Below are positions 1 through 33,799 of a stretch of DNA of 64,000 nucleotides, one piece after another. Below the pieces are notes generated by a model. It made no database searches and was not told where the DNA came from. It worked only from the letters and a program-made list of their open reading frames with translations. Position 1 is the first letter of the stretch. Each line of letters opens with the position of its first letter. Made by a program: the position numbers and the translations under genes. The stretch is taken from assembly GCA_034336665.1 (NCBI GenBank), contig CM067570.1, forward strand, positions 20,784,502-20,848,501, in the 5' to 3' direction. Source of the DNA: Luscinia megarhynchos (lineage: Eukaryota > Chordata > Aves > Passeriformes > Turdidae).

Positions 1-73
1 GTGCCGCCGGGCAGCGCGGGGCGCTCACCGAGCGCCGTCCCCTCCGCCCCACCGCCCAGCCCACGGACGTGCT

Positions 74-2168
74 ATGGCTACGTCTATCCTCGGGGTAAGT
101 CGCACCGCGCGCTTCCTCGCGGCTTCCCCCTGGAAAAAACTGTCGCTGCCGCCGCGTTGCGGCTGCCCTCTGCGCAAATCGCGTGGACCCGCGGATGGGA
201 GGTGATCCCGGCCCGCCTCGGGGGATTTCATTGCGGGCTGCCCATCGGGTCGTTCCCAAAGAGTTTAGCCTGAAAACTCGCTGGGCCGGAGAGAAGCCGT
301 GATGCTTCTGCTCTCTTTTGTTTAGTTGTTGGTTTGGGATTTTTTTTGTTTGTTTGTTTGTTTTTAACTCGACCTACGCTCGATTTCCAAAGATTTTCGC
401 CGGCCCGGCGTTGCACGAGGCGACAGTCGGAAGGCTCCGCACACTGCTCGCCTTGGTGCCATCTCTTTTTTTCCGTCGCTCCTGTACGGTTGCTCGAGGA
501 GACGCCGCATTTCGTTCCCACGGGATTTTTGGTTTAACGGCGGTACGCTCGAGCAGCCCTCTCGGAACACGCGTGTCGCTTGTCCCCGTCGGGACCCGCT
601 TGCGATGTAAATCTCTCGGGCCATGAGACCGGTGCCCGGCGGAAAACGATTTGTGCCGAGCGTGGCAGGGCTGGAGCCTTCTTCCAAAATAAGAGAAAAC
701 TTTTCCGCGGTACCGCTCGTTGCGCCGCGGTTCTACCCGCGCTGCCGTGTCCCCGCGGGAGCCTGGCGTGGTGGCAAGGGTTAGGCTGACGGGCCGGCTT
801 TGTCTCTTCCCGCAGGAAGAGCCGAGATTTGGAACGACTCCCCTGGCCATGCTGGCCGCCACCTGCAACAAGATCGGCAACACTAGTCCCCTGACTACTC
901 TGCCCGAGTCCAGCGCCTTCGCCAAAGGGGGCTTCCACCCCTGGAAACGCTCCACCTCCAGCTGCAACCTGGGCTCCAGCCTCTCGGGCTTCACGGTGGC
1001 CACGAGTAGGGGTTCCAACGGACTGGCCAGCGGCACGGGCACCGCCAACAGCGCCTTCTGCCTGGCTTCCACCTCGCCCACTTCCTCGGCCTTCAGCAGC
1101 GACTACGGCGGCCTCTTCTCCAACTCGGCGGCGGCGGGCGTGTCCCCGCAGGAGCCCGGCGGGCAGTCGGCCTTCATCTCCAAAGTGCACAGCTCGGCGG
1201 CCGAGAGCCTCTACCCGCGGGTGGGCATGGCGCACCCCTACGAGTCCTGGTACAAGTCGGGCTTCCACTCCACGCTCTCGGCGGGCGAGGTGGCCAACGG
1301 AGCGGCCTCCTCCTGGTGGGATGTGCACACCAACCCGGGCTCCTGGCTCGAGGTGCAGAACCCGGCGGGGGGGCTGCAGAGCTCGCTGCACTCGGGCGCC
1401 CCCCAGGCCTCGTTGCACTCCCAACTGGGCACCTACAACCCCGACTTCAGCTCCCTCACCCACTCCGCCTTCAGCTCCACCGGCCTGGGCTCCACGGCCG
1501 CCTCGCACCTGCTCTCCACCAGCCAGCACCTGCTCACCCAGGAGGGCTTCAAGCCCGTGCTGCCCTCCTACACGGACTCCAGCGCGGCGGTGGCGGCGGC
1601 CAGCGCCATGATCTCGGGCGCCGCGGCCGCCGCCGCCGGGAGCGGCTCGGCCCGCTCCGCCCGGCGCTACTCGGGCCGCGCCACCTGCGACTGCCCCAAC
1701 TGCCAGGAGGCCGAGCGGCTGGGGCCGGCGGGGGCCAGCCTGCGGCGCAAGGGGCTGCACAGCTGCCACATCCCCGGCTGCGGCAAGGTGTACGGCAAGA
1801 CCTCGCACCTGAAGGCGCACCTGCGCTGGCACACGGGCGAGCGGCCCTTCGTCTGCAACTGGCTCTTCTGCGGGAAGCGCTTCACCCGCTCCGACGAGCT
1901 GCAGCGGCACCTGCGGACTCACACGGGCGAGAAGCGCTTCGCCTGTCCCGTCTGCAACAAGCGCTTCATGCGCAGCGACCACCTGAGCAAACACATCAAA
2001 ACGCACAACGGGGGCGGCGGCGGCAAAAAGGGCAGCGACAGCGACACGGACGCCAGCAACCTGGAAACGCCGCGCTCCGAGTCCCCCGACCTCATCCTGC
2101 ACGAGGGGGTGGGCGCCGCCGCCCGCGGCCCGGGCAAGGAACCTAGCGCGGGGCCCGGCGACTCCTAG
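74..2168 (+). CDS. SP9: Transcription factor Sp9 (Sp/KLF C2H2 zinc-finger family)
   Basis: There are two coding exons, 74..94 and 816..2168, giving 457 residues. Exon 1 encodes only MATSILG and ends at a clean GTAAGT donor. Exon 2 follows a CGCAG acceptor and continues with [13 protein letters not shown], the start remembered for human SP9. The start at 74 has G at -3 and +4. The buttonhead box has Cys298, Cys300 and Cys303. The three C2H2 fingers use Cys324/329-His342/346, Cys354/359-His372/376 and Cys384/387-His400/404. The contact positions (KTSHLKA, RSDELQR, RSDHLSK) are the Sp-family set that reads GC boxes. In other vertebrates Sp9 acts in the limb apical ridge and in striatal and interneuron development, often alongside Sp8. 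The alanine tracts are shorter than I recall in mammals, and the protein is about 27 residues shorter. SP8 is excluded by the N-terminus and by the neighbouring genes. Confidence 0.97.
95..815 (+). other. SP9: SP9 intron 1, with a short TTTG repeat
   Basis: This 721 bp phase-0 intron has a GTAAGT donor and a CGCAG acceptor. It is CpG-rich at both ends. A short T-rich run of about five TTTG units lies at 344..364. I see no coding potential; the long open frames across it in both directions result from GC bias. Confidence 0.85.
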
Positions 2169-2786
2169 GGGCAGCGCGGCCGAGCCGCTCGGACTGAGCC
2201 CCGCGCCGCCCCGACGGACGGAGCCGCCCCGCCGCCGGCCGCCCCGGGCCGCAGCGGGGGCGGGCCGCTGCACGGCGGGGCCGGAGAGGCGCGGCCCCCG
2301 GCCCGCCCGGCCACTAGGTACCGAGTGACACATTCTTCCGTTTCCCTTTTCTCTTTCTGTTGGACGGCAAGCATCCTAAGACAGGCTTAAGGTGAGAAAT
2401 ACAGCTGCAACTTTGAGACGGTCCCTCTGTATCTCATAAACATCTGTATAAATAGGGTTCAAAAAAGAAGAAAAACCGAAAAAAAAAAAAAAGAAACCAG
2501 ATCGTGTTCCCTTATTTTTCTTGTAAATGTTGATCTGATAGGGGGGTTGGGGAATTTTTTTTTAATTGGTGAATTCCTGAAATTCAGGGAGGTTTTGGGG
2601 TTCTGTTTTCTTTTTTTTTTATTTTAAATTTCTGATGCACTTTGTGGAAGTCAGTATATATGTAAAAGATATTTAAAATGTTGAGTTAACACTTCACTCA
2701 AATACACGTAAGTTAAGGTCTCTTAAAGAAATTAAATGCGTTTATCTGTATGAAAAAAAATCTTGACATATTTTCATTTTGGTATT

Positions 2787-2792
2787 ATTAAA
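2787..2792 (+). terminator. SP9: Candidate SP9 polyadenylation signal (ATTAAA)
   Basis: An ATTAAA hexamer lies about 620 bp past the SP9 stop codon. It is followed within 25-40 bp by a GT/T-rich run around 2818-2836, the usual downstream element. The 3' UTR would be about 2169-2810. Alternative AATAAA hexamers sit at 3049 and 3224, so the transcript may be longer. Only RNA data can settle this. Confidence 0.45.
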
Positions 2793-3254
2793 GGACTCTG
2801 AACAATATACTCACGGGTTTGTTCTTCTTCGTGTCCCCTCCTTCCCCCCCGCCCAGTCCTCGCAGGGGTTACTTTTTTAGTGGAAGCTCTCGCACCCCTT
2901 TCCATCGTCCTTTCAGTCACTGTGATTATATATACAGTCAGCAATGATATAGCTGGGAGGGAATGGAACTGGCCCCCGAGCCAGGCGCACTGAACCACTC
3001 TGCTCACTCTTTTCAAACCGCCTTTGCTTTAATTTACTTAAAAGAAAAAATAAAAAAAATAGCCGAGTCTGAGCCCTGCCAGAAAACATGCTGAGACCTA
3101 AGTGTCTTTGGTGAAACCGTCCCCAAAATCGAGTGAAGGGAAACTGTGCTGAAGAACTATTTATTTAATTTTAAAAGCCTTCAGCGCCACAAGGCTGCCT
3201 AGGCTGGGAGGTGATCTCGGGGGAATAAATCGCTAGAGTCAATACTCCGGAAAA

Positions 3255-3540
3255 GACATTTCATGCCTAAATGAAAATCTTGTTAAATGTTATTAATTTT
3301 GACTTAGAGCACACAGCAGCCCCCTGTGCCTTGTATTCCCTTATTAGGGATTCATGTCTTATCAAATATCTAATTAATCTCCTAGACATCATTTGTTCTG
3401 GCCAACTTTATCTCAGCTGGTCCACGGGGAAAACTCCGAATATTCTCGGTGACAAAGCTCCCTTGAAGATCCTTTTAATTGTCCAAATTAACTGCACCAA
3501 ATTTGCATGTCAAACGGTAAAGGGCAACCTAAGATAAAAT
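3255..3540. promoter_or_regulatory. Candidate enhancer block A downstream of SP9
   Basis: This AT-rich, non-repetitive block has no coding potential. It contains several TAAT/ATTA homeodomain cores (around 3291, 3370 and 3475-3490), a CAGCTG E-box at 3414, and a perfect POU octamer ATTTGCAT at 3501-3508. It resembles the conserved non-coding elements found next to developmental transcription factor genes. Conservation itself could not be tested, so enhancer function is inference. Confidence 0.4.
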
Positions 3541-3559
3541 GTAAACGTTTTAAAAGCCC

Positions 3560-3790
3560 CAAACTAAGCACTTGATTTGATAACTAGGCTTTTTAATGTT
3601 ATGGAAGACAACTGCTCCTTTCCTTTTCAAAGACAGTTGATCTATGCAAATAGTGAATTGGAAATGCTTATGTCCCCATGCAGTCAAATGGTCCTTGCAT
3701 GTTATTTGAATATCAGTGGCTTTGCTATTGAAAAGGTTCAAGGATGCTCTCTGACTTCTTTGTGATTACTCAGTGCAGCGTCTTATTCTG
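3560..3790. promoter_or_regulatory. Candidate enhancer block B downstream of SP9
   Basis: This is a second complex AT-rich block. It holds a perfect POU octamer in the opposite orientation (ATGCAAAT, 3644-3651) and further TTTGAT/ATTTGAAT-type sites. Short open frames on both strands do not resemble any protein I know. It is 135 bp from the octamer in block A, so the two may be one element. Confidence 0.35.
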
Positions 3791-4059
3791 AAGAAAAAAA
3801 ATTCAGGAATAATTAAAGGCTGGGCTAAGGCCTGGGAACACATTTGGGACAGGAATCTCATTTAGACAGGCTCTTTCAAAATAAGGCACAGTTAAATTGA
3901 CCAGAAGGCAATTATTGAAATGAAAATTATTTTCACTCCCTTTGTCTCCTGACCACCAACCTAACAGCCACAGTATTTTTTTAAAGGCAAATTGTTAAAT
4001 GAGATAATTGTGTTATTAAAAAAAAAAAAAAAGAAGAAGAGGGTGAGGTAAAAAAAAAG

Positions 4060-4205
4060 TTAATTTACTCTGGCCGGTACAGATTGGATGAATACAAATA
4101 TTTTAATCCTCCATAAAACAGGGAATGCAAATAGCATCGGGAAACGGATTCTGCTGTCGGCCACCAACTGGAATAAAGACGTTGCGTTAAAGAAATTACA
4201 TCTGC
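4060..4205. promoter_or_regulatory. Candidate enhancer block C with a third POU octamer
   Basis: The third perfect octamer ATGCAAAT (4125-4132) is immediately followed by AGCAT, giving a partly palindromic POU-type site. The block lies directly upstream of the gene-free CpG island that begins near 4210. There is no coding signal. Confidence 0.35.
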
Positions 4206-4209
4206 CGTG

Positions 4210-4600
4210 AATACTAATAACCGCGTCCCACCTCCTCCGCGCCACTGTTGCACAAAAGCGGCCGGGCAGCGCCGACACCGCCTGTGCTCTGGGGCGGCGG
4301 CGGGAGCCCGGCGGGCAGCTCCGCGGGCCGGGAAAAGGGAGCCTCCCGGGAGAGGCACCTCGCATCGCAGCTGCCGACAGCACCTTCCCCGAGAGCCGCT
4401 CCGGAATTTTCCCGGCCAAAAGCATCCCGGCAAAGGTTTCCTTCCTCCCGCCCCCGGGCGGGTGCCGGCAGGTTTCCCGGGGGCGGGAGGGGAGCGGGGG
4501 ACGCGCTCGGGCGGCGGTAACACAGAGCTCGGGCGGCGGGACCCGGCTCTCCTCCCCGCCGGGCGGCCTGGGGGCTGCGCAGGAATGCACCCGCGCGGGG
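4210..4600. promoter_or_regulatory. Gene-free CpG island 1, between SP9 and CIR1
   Basis: This GC-rich, CpG-dense stretch of about 0.4 kb lies between AT-rich flanks. No splice-compatible coding exon was recognised. It contains a strong GC hairpin (listed separately). It could be a Polycomb-type regulatory island of the SP9 domain or the promoter of a non-coding RNA. Confidence 0.5.
4444..4490. repeat. Perfect 15 bp GC inverted repeat (hairpin)
   Basis: The arms at 4444-4458 and 4476-4490 are exact reverse complements (left arm CCTCCCGCCCCCGGG) and are separated by a 17 nt loop. Both arms carry runs of five G or C, so cruciform, stem-loop RNA or G-rich structures are all possible. No terminator or transposon context is visible. 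Confidence 0.85.
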
Positions 4601-4916
4601 TGCTGGGCAGGAGTCAGCTTTGTTTTCGATTTATAATAAAACACATCAAAGGACACCATCCAGGTCCAGTTTCTGCCAGGCCGGGGTTACAATTCTCAGC
4701 TCAGTGATCAAGGACCTTTTTGCATTGCCTTTGCCCCTTCGGGTCAGAAAACGTCCATCACTTACAGACTCCCCAGAAACGAGGAAGGGAGCAGCTCTGG
4801 GCCGCAGAGTCGGTTCGTTTAACCAAGAAAATAGAAAGCGTGTCACCTTTTTAAAAAATAAATGACACCATTCTTTCGTAAATGTTGGAGATAATTATAT
4901 GGTCTGGGGAACTTCT

Positions 4917-4952
4917 ACACACACACACTCAAAAAAAAAAAAAAAAAAAAAA
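4917..4952. repeat. Short CA repeat followed by an A-tract
   Basis: About six CA units are followed, after a few bases, by an A run of roughly 20 bases. This is simple sequence. No retroelement body could be identified next to the A-tract. Confidence 0.8.
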
Positions 4953-5489
4953 CAAACCTAAAGAACAAACGGTATGAGAACTAAAAAATAAATCTGATTT
5001 CGATCTTTGAATCCGTAGTGCACCTCTTTAGAAAGAGGACGATAAGCCGAGAGCGGGAGAGCACCGGGAACAAGAGGGTGCCCGCGGGCTCCGGTGGGAA
5101 GGGAGGGACAGGGGAAGCCGGGCTCCCCGCCGCCTTGGCCCCGCTCGCCCCGGGTTTGCCCGTGAGCTGAGCTGAGCTCCCGTTTATATCCCGCTCCAGC
5201 TATTGCTGCCCATTCCCACACCTCGCGGACAGCAGCTCCAACCCTGCTCCGTGAGCCCGTTAAAACACGGCAAACAAACAGCCAGTGACGGCAACCACGA
5301 CAGACGGGAGAAGGTAAAATGCCAGGAAAAATTATCCACTAAATGTCATTCGATCGCCAGGTCCCCCGTTCGCAGGAAGCGCGTCCCTTTTGCCCCCCGC
5401 GGCGAGTTACCGACCCAACGGCTCGTTTTACACTTAAAAGGTAACATTAATGTTTTTGTTCTAATGAGATAATATATAAACACACGATC

Positions 5490-5720
5490 GCGTGCCTGGA
5501 CAGCTTCTTAATTGCGTCTTTTAATTCAAATGGAAACTTTATCTGCGGGAGCTGTAATTTATTTGCAGCCATTATTTGTTCCCCAGGATCCTCTCCCACC
5601 CTTCCAAAACGCAGATGAAGGGAAGCTAACAGACAGCCCGCCCCTTTGAGTAATTGGTGTGCTAAGTGTTTATTTTAAGTGAGAATAATTTAGCTTCAAA
5701 TTTCCTCAAGGAATAACACC
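5490..5720. promoter_or_regulatory. Candidate homeodomain-rich regulatory block D
   Basis: TAATT-type cores occur repeatedly (TTAATTGCG near 5509, TTTTAATTCAAATG near 5519, GTAATTTATTTGC near 5554, GTAATTGGTG near 5650, AATAATTTAG near 5685). A CCATTATTTG site is also present. There is no coding frame. The block directly precedes a CpG island. It looks like a conserved enhancer, but this has not been tested. Confidence 0.35.
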
Positions 5721-5729
5721 CTTCGCACA

Positions 5730-6280
5730 CTACAAAAGGAGAGCAGGAACCAGACCGAGCCCGCGCTCCGGTCCCGCTGCCGGCGCTGCCCCGCACGGCG
5801 GCTGCCGGGCGCCACCTAGAGGCGCCGGCGCGGCGGGCGCGGGCCGGGGGCGCGGCCGGGGCGGCCGCGGGGGCGGCGGCGTGCGCGGGCCGGGCCGCGG
5901 CGAGGAGCCGGCGGCGGGAGCGCGGGCGGGCCCCACTGAGCGGGCGGGCTAGCGCGAACTTCCCTGGGAGACGGCGGGCGGGACAGGCACACGCAGCCCG
6001 AGGGCAGCCGGCCCGGCCTCGCCGCTGCCCGGGCCGCCAACCGCAGGGGCGGCCGGGCCCTCACGGGCACCGCTCCGCAACCTCCGCGCGGCCCCGCACC
6101 TGCGGCCGGGCGCGGCCCCCGACGGGCACCCGCGGCGGGCCCCGGGCGCGGCTCTGCCGCCGCCGCCGCCTCGGCGCCGCTGTTGTTCCGCAAACGCGCG
6201 GCAGCGCTGCTCCGAGATGTGCTAATTGGTACCTGGCTTGCAGGGCGCGGGGTCCCTCTCCGCTCCCCGGCACAAAGTAG
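5730..6280. promoter_or_regulatory. Gene-free CpG island 2
   Basis: This stretch is about 0.55 kb of very GC-rich DNA with dense CpG and GC boxes. Long open frames on the minus strand (68-125 residues) are low-complexity Pro/Arg/Ala translations of GC-rich DNA and do not resemble known proteins. It may be a promoter for an unrecognised transcript or a regulatory island of SP9. Confidence 0.5.
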
Positions 6281-6284
6281 GCTG

Positions 6285-6560
6285 CTAGAAAATTTGAAAT
6301 TGCCTTTCAGCCTAAAGCTGCCTTACCTGAATGTCATAATTACAGTAATTATGTACATCCAAATTACATGCTAATTAAATTAGAATCAAATCGTTCTAAA
6401 TCGAAATCAAATGAGGTAGCGAGAATTAATCAATGACAACATAAATAGAGAGCTTCCTTCAGGGATATTTATTGTACCGATCCGAGCAGGAGCCCCATCT
6501 GGGAGTCACCCGTCTATTTACCTTCGGAGTAGCAATCATGTATTGCTCGGCGTTAATTCT
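6285..6560. promoter_or_regulatory. Candidate enhancer block E with a 19 bp homeodomain palindrome
   Basis: The core is a perfect palindrome at 6335-6353, CATAATTACAGTAATTATG, with 9 bp arms around a single base and two TAATTA sites. Within the next 100 bp there are further TAATTA/ATTAAAT cores (6370-6390) and GATTT/AATCAAA-type sites. The density and arrangement suit cooperative binding of paired-, LIM- or DLX-type homeodomain dimers. Functional assignment is inference. Confidence 0.45.
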
Positions 6561-7210
6561 AAGCCGAAAGCGGCCCGGGACCCCTGGCCCGAAGCTCCCC
6601 GCGGTCCTGCCCGCCCCGAGAGCCGCCCGGCGGCACCGGGAGCCCAGCCTGCCCGTCCCGACGCGGCCCCAAGCCCCCGGCAGAGGAGCGCCCGGCAGAG
6701 CCGCCCCAGGGGAGCCGCCGGCCCCCGCTCCGAGCCCGGGAGTCCCGGCCAGGGGGCCTGCCCTCTCCCCCCGGCGGAGGGAACCCCCTCACGGCACCGC
6801 GGCCCCCGCAGAAGGGTAACCCTATTCCGCGGCTTTTACGGAAATAAATAAATAAATATCGGAATAACGATACGGCTAGAGCCGCTCTTACCTCCATCCG
6901 CGGAGCGACAGCACCTCCTGCCGGGCCCCGCCGGCTCTGCCGGGCGCCGCGCTCGGCCCGGGGCGGCGGGGCCTCATGGCCCGCGGGCGGGGCGGGGCCG
7001 GGCGCGCGCAGCCGCCCCGCGCCGCGGGCGGTGCCGGCGGGGCCCGTGAGGGCGGCGGGCGAACACCGGCCCGGCCCGGCCCGGCCCGGCCCGCCGCACC
7101 GAGCACCCCGCCCGGGCCCCGCTCTGGCGAGGGCCGCCCTACCTCCCGCAGCCGCCCCCAGGGCCCCGAGGGTCGCTTCCGTACCCGTGAGGGGCACAAA
7201 CTGGCCTAGG
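6560..7210. promoter_or_regulatory. Gene-free CpG island 3, with a possible minus-strand exon end
   Basis: There are two GC-rich lobes (about 6560-6820 and 6890-7210) separated by a short AAAT repeat near 6838-6858. On the minus strand a near-consensus splice donor, GGAG followed by GTAAGA, falls at 6892/6891. It could end a first exon transcribed from this island toward SP9. No protein is recognisable, and an acceptor could not be chosen with confidence. A non-coding RNA promoter is the most economical reading. Confidence 0.4.
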
Positions 7211-8150
7211 GAAGGCACCGGGAGCAGTGAGACACTGCCTGTACAGTCACACAAACCTCCTGACGGGATGAGTGCCTTGCTACAAAGCTCCTGTAGTCAA
7301 AACAGATACATCCGAAATGTCACAACTTTTCTGCCAGACTCTTCCTATGTGAAAAGGCAGGATACACTGTTTTAACTACGTGGAAAGGAGTAAAGTGGAG
7401 AGCCCACAAAAGAGCACACAGCTGCGGATGTTGAGCTGTCCACTCTTCTTCAGATGGGAGTCAATTGCATTGTAGTTGGCAGGATTCCTAAGCCAAATAC
7501 AAAACAACTGGAAAGACCCTTCTTTGGAATGAAGGCACCTTATTCATGTATTTCCTGCTGTACTTAACACAAAAATATTCTACCAGAATATGCCTTTCCC
7601 CCATTACTCTGTCCTCTCTTACTTAGTTTTGTTTAGATTCCTAAAACAGACATTTTTGCAGTCTCCTCCTGTTCTAAATCAGAGCTTCCACACATCAGTA
7701 CAGGGGGGCTGACTCTACTGCAGGGGCTCTTTAACTCCCACCTACTTCAGCAAGAATGCCCAGAGCAACCTAATGCAGACACATTGAAAAGGTGACATCT
7801 CTTAATGGTTCACCCTTTCAAACTCTTCACATGCACTTAAACGTTAAGCCAGGTCACTTTCACCATGTATTATTATTATACTCTGTGAGGTGCTGAAAAA
7901 TTTTCTGAGTGAAGTGGAAGTGGACTGGTAATAAAAGATAGTCCCATTTGTGCAGTGAGTGAGGAGGGTAAGCAAGTTGCTGGAATACTGAGCACAGTGA
8001 CTCTGTTTCACGTGTCCACTAATGAAAGTGCTTCCATCTGCCATCCTGAAAGAGCAGAGAAGCCTTTCCTTAGCAATAAAAACCTTGTGAAGTGTTGCCT
8101 TGTGCATTTGTACTGACTCAGAACTCTGAAGAAGACGGCAATTATTACTG
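7211..8150. other. Intergenic DNA upstream of the CIR1 3' end
   Basis: This is ordinary mixed-composition sequence. Open frames are short and unconvincing, and no repeat family was recognised. CIR1 transcription is expected to terminate in here. Confidence 0.6.
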
Positions 8151-8169
8151 GTTTTAAAGAATAAAGTAT

Positions 8170-8175
8170 TTTATT
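8170..8175 (-). terminator. CIR1: CIR1 polyadenylation signal (AATAAA, minus strand)
   Basis: A minus-strand AATAAA lies about 770 bp beyond the CIR1 stop codon, in an AT-rich context, with a T/C-rich stretch about 30-45 bp downstream. This gives a 3' UTR of roughly 8150-8943. A plus-strand AATAAA at 8160-8165 overlaps the same neighbourhood. No better minus-strand hexamer was seen nearer the stop. Confidence 0.55.
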
Positions 8176-8943
8176 ATGGAAGTTCACCTTTATAACAATG
8201 TATGCAAAAAATGACTGACAATCACTAACAACACAAAAACGTTCAATGAAAACAAAAGGACGACTATTTACACTAACTTACTATCACAAACAATGAAATA
8301 CCTGAAACAGTTGAAGCAGTAAATATTCCTTTCATGTCTTGAGAGATTATTGAACAATAACTTGACATTGTACTGACACATACCAACAGGGGTTCAAGAT
8401 GTTTAGATAGCCCTGACCAAGCTGTACACTGCAGGAGGCCAAAAAGTGTTGGCTATACACTTATGTGAACTATGTCTCTCTGTTGTTTTAACTCATGAAA
8501 TTGATCTCTTACAGGGAACTTTAGGAAAAATGTTTCAGCATGAAAAAAACAAAACCTACAAGACAATGCTTTGATATCTAAAGCTGCGATCTTATCCAGA
8601 ATTATCTCAAATGCTTTCTCTGTCCCCCTCACAGAAAATCATGGATGAAACCAAGAGTATCACATACTTCTTTGAAATATTTTAAATCCTAAAATCAGAT
8701 CTGTGAATTACTGCATGTATACAAGAGGTATTTTCCAATAAGCATATTTAGACAGTAAAAAAATACCTTAATGTTTATACCTAATTTACAAATATTCCAA
8801 CACAATAGAATTGACGCTGTTGGCTTCATGTAGGGAATACTAGTTAAAGAGGTTGGAAAATGAACAGCAGTATGTAATTGAGCCCTTGTTAAAAGGTATT
8901 CATCAAAACCCAGAGAAATTCTTGTTTGCACCTGTCCCCTATA

Positions 8944-33048
<24,105 letters not shown>

Positions 33049-33773
33049 GAATATTATTTGAATGTGGTAAAATTTGGATTATAATTGGGTTTTCTAATGA
33101 AGAGGCTATATGGATTAACATCCTGTTTTCAGTATACCACATAGCATGGATAGTTTTAAAGATGCAGATTCATATTCAGGACAAATGGCTTTTGATTGCA
33201 AGAATGCTAGAAAGGCTCCTAAGAGCCAGGCAATGGCTTTGTACATGACACAAAGCTACCAGCAGAGATTGATTTTGCCAACAAATAGATGCAATTAGAA
33301 TGCAATAGCTTAACTAAATTAGGGAACAGCCCCATCTCTGAATGAAGAACACTAACTCAGCTCTGGAGAACTCAGTTCCAGCATACACAGATGTAGCTTT
33401 TACAGTCAGGAGAACTTCAGTAAACTTCAGACTACCTGAATTAAAATGGCCTTGCTGTAGACTTTCTAAAATGTAGAAGCTATGATGAACGCTGAAAAAA
33501 AAAAGATAGTGACACACAAACCAAGTAAGACTGATACTCAGTTGTTTGGTAAAACCATTCTAAGATGCATTTCATATATGAACCTTCTACTCCTTCAGTG
33601 TAAAATGAGGCGAAGAGTTCAAGGTATATTAAAAACAAATCACAGTTACAATAATAGTATTTTGCTGTAAGTGATTGTGAAATTTTATTACATGGAATTC
33701 AACAACACAAGCACCCTGTAAGTTACCTGCAGATTTCACTTTCCTGTCTATTTTCCCCACCCTGATAGTAAAA

Positions 33774-33779
33774 AATAAA
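33774..33779 (+). terminator. SCRN3: Candidate SCRN3 polyadenylation signal (AATAAA)
   Basis: An AATAAA hexamer lies 726 bp after the SCRN3 stop codon. The following sequence is AT-rich without a strong GT element, so use of a later hexamer (for example AATAAA near 34017) is possible. Confidence 0.45.
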
Positions 33780-33799
33780 CTTATTTATATACAAGATGA

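Larger units (their letters stand above)
1..2330. promoter_or_regulatory. SP9: CpG island covering the SP9 promoter, exon 1, intron and coding exon 2
   Basis: The stretch is strongly GC-rich with frequent CpG and falls off sharply to AT-rich DNA after about 2340. Positions 1-73 immediately precede the SP9 start codon and are read as 5' UTR or proximal promoter, but the window starts here, so the transcription start cannot be placed. CpG islands that span whole genes are typical of developmental transcription factors regulated by Polycomb; that is family knowledge, not seen here. Confidence 0.75.

Noticed and set aside
1316..2146. 276-codon open frame overlapping SP9 in another frame
   Set aside because: It is a Leu/Arg/Gly/Ala-rich frame shadow of the zinc-finger exon with no domain.
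534..2333. 599-codon open frame antisense to SP9
   Set aside because: It is an Ala/Arg/Gly/Val-rich translation created by the codon bias of the SP9 exon on the other strand; the plus strand encodes unmistakable zinc fingers.
4931..4952. A-tract as a SINE or LINE tail
   Set aside because: No element body or target-site duplication could be recognised next to it.
6559..7254. 231-codon minus-strand open frame in the CpG island
   Set aside because: It is Pro/Arg/Ala/Gly low-complexity sequence with no family resemblance; the open frame follows from the scarcity of stop codons in GC-rich DNA. The possible transcript is kept as a non-coding finding.
8160..8175. Back-to-back AATAAA hexamers on both strands as evidence for a plus-strand gene ending here
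   Set aside because: No plus-strand coding exons precede it; the region is AT-rich and the plus-strand hexamer is probably chance.
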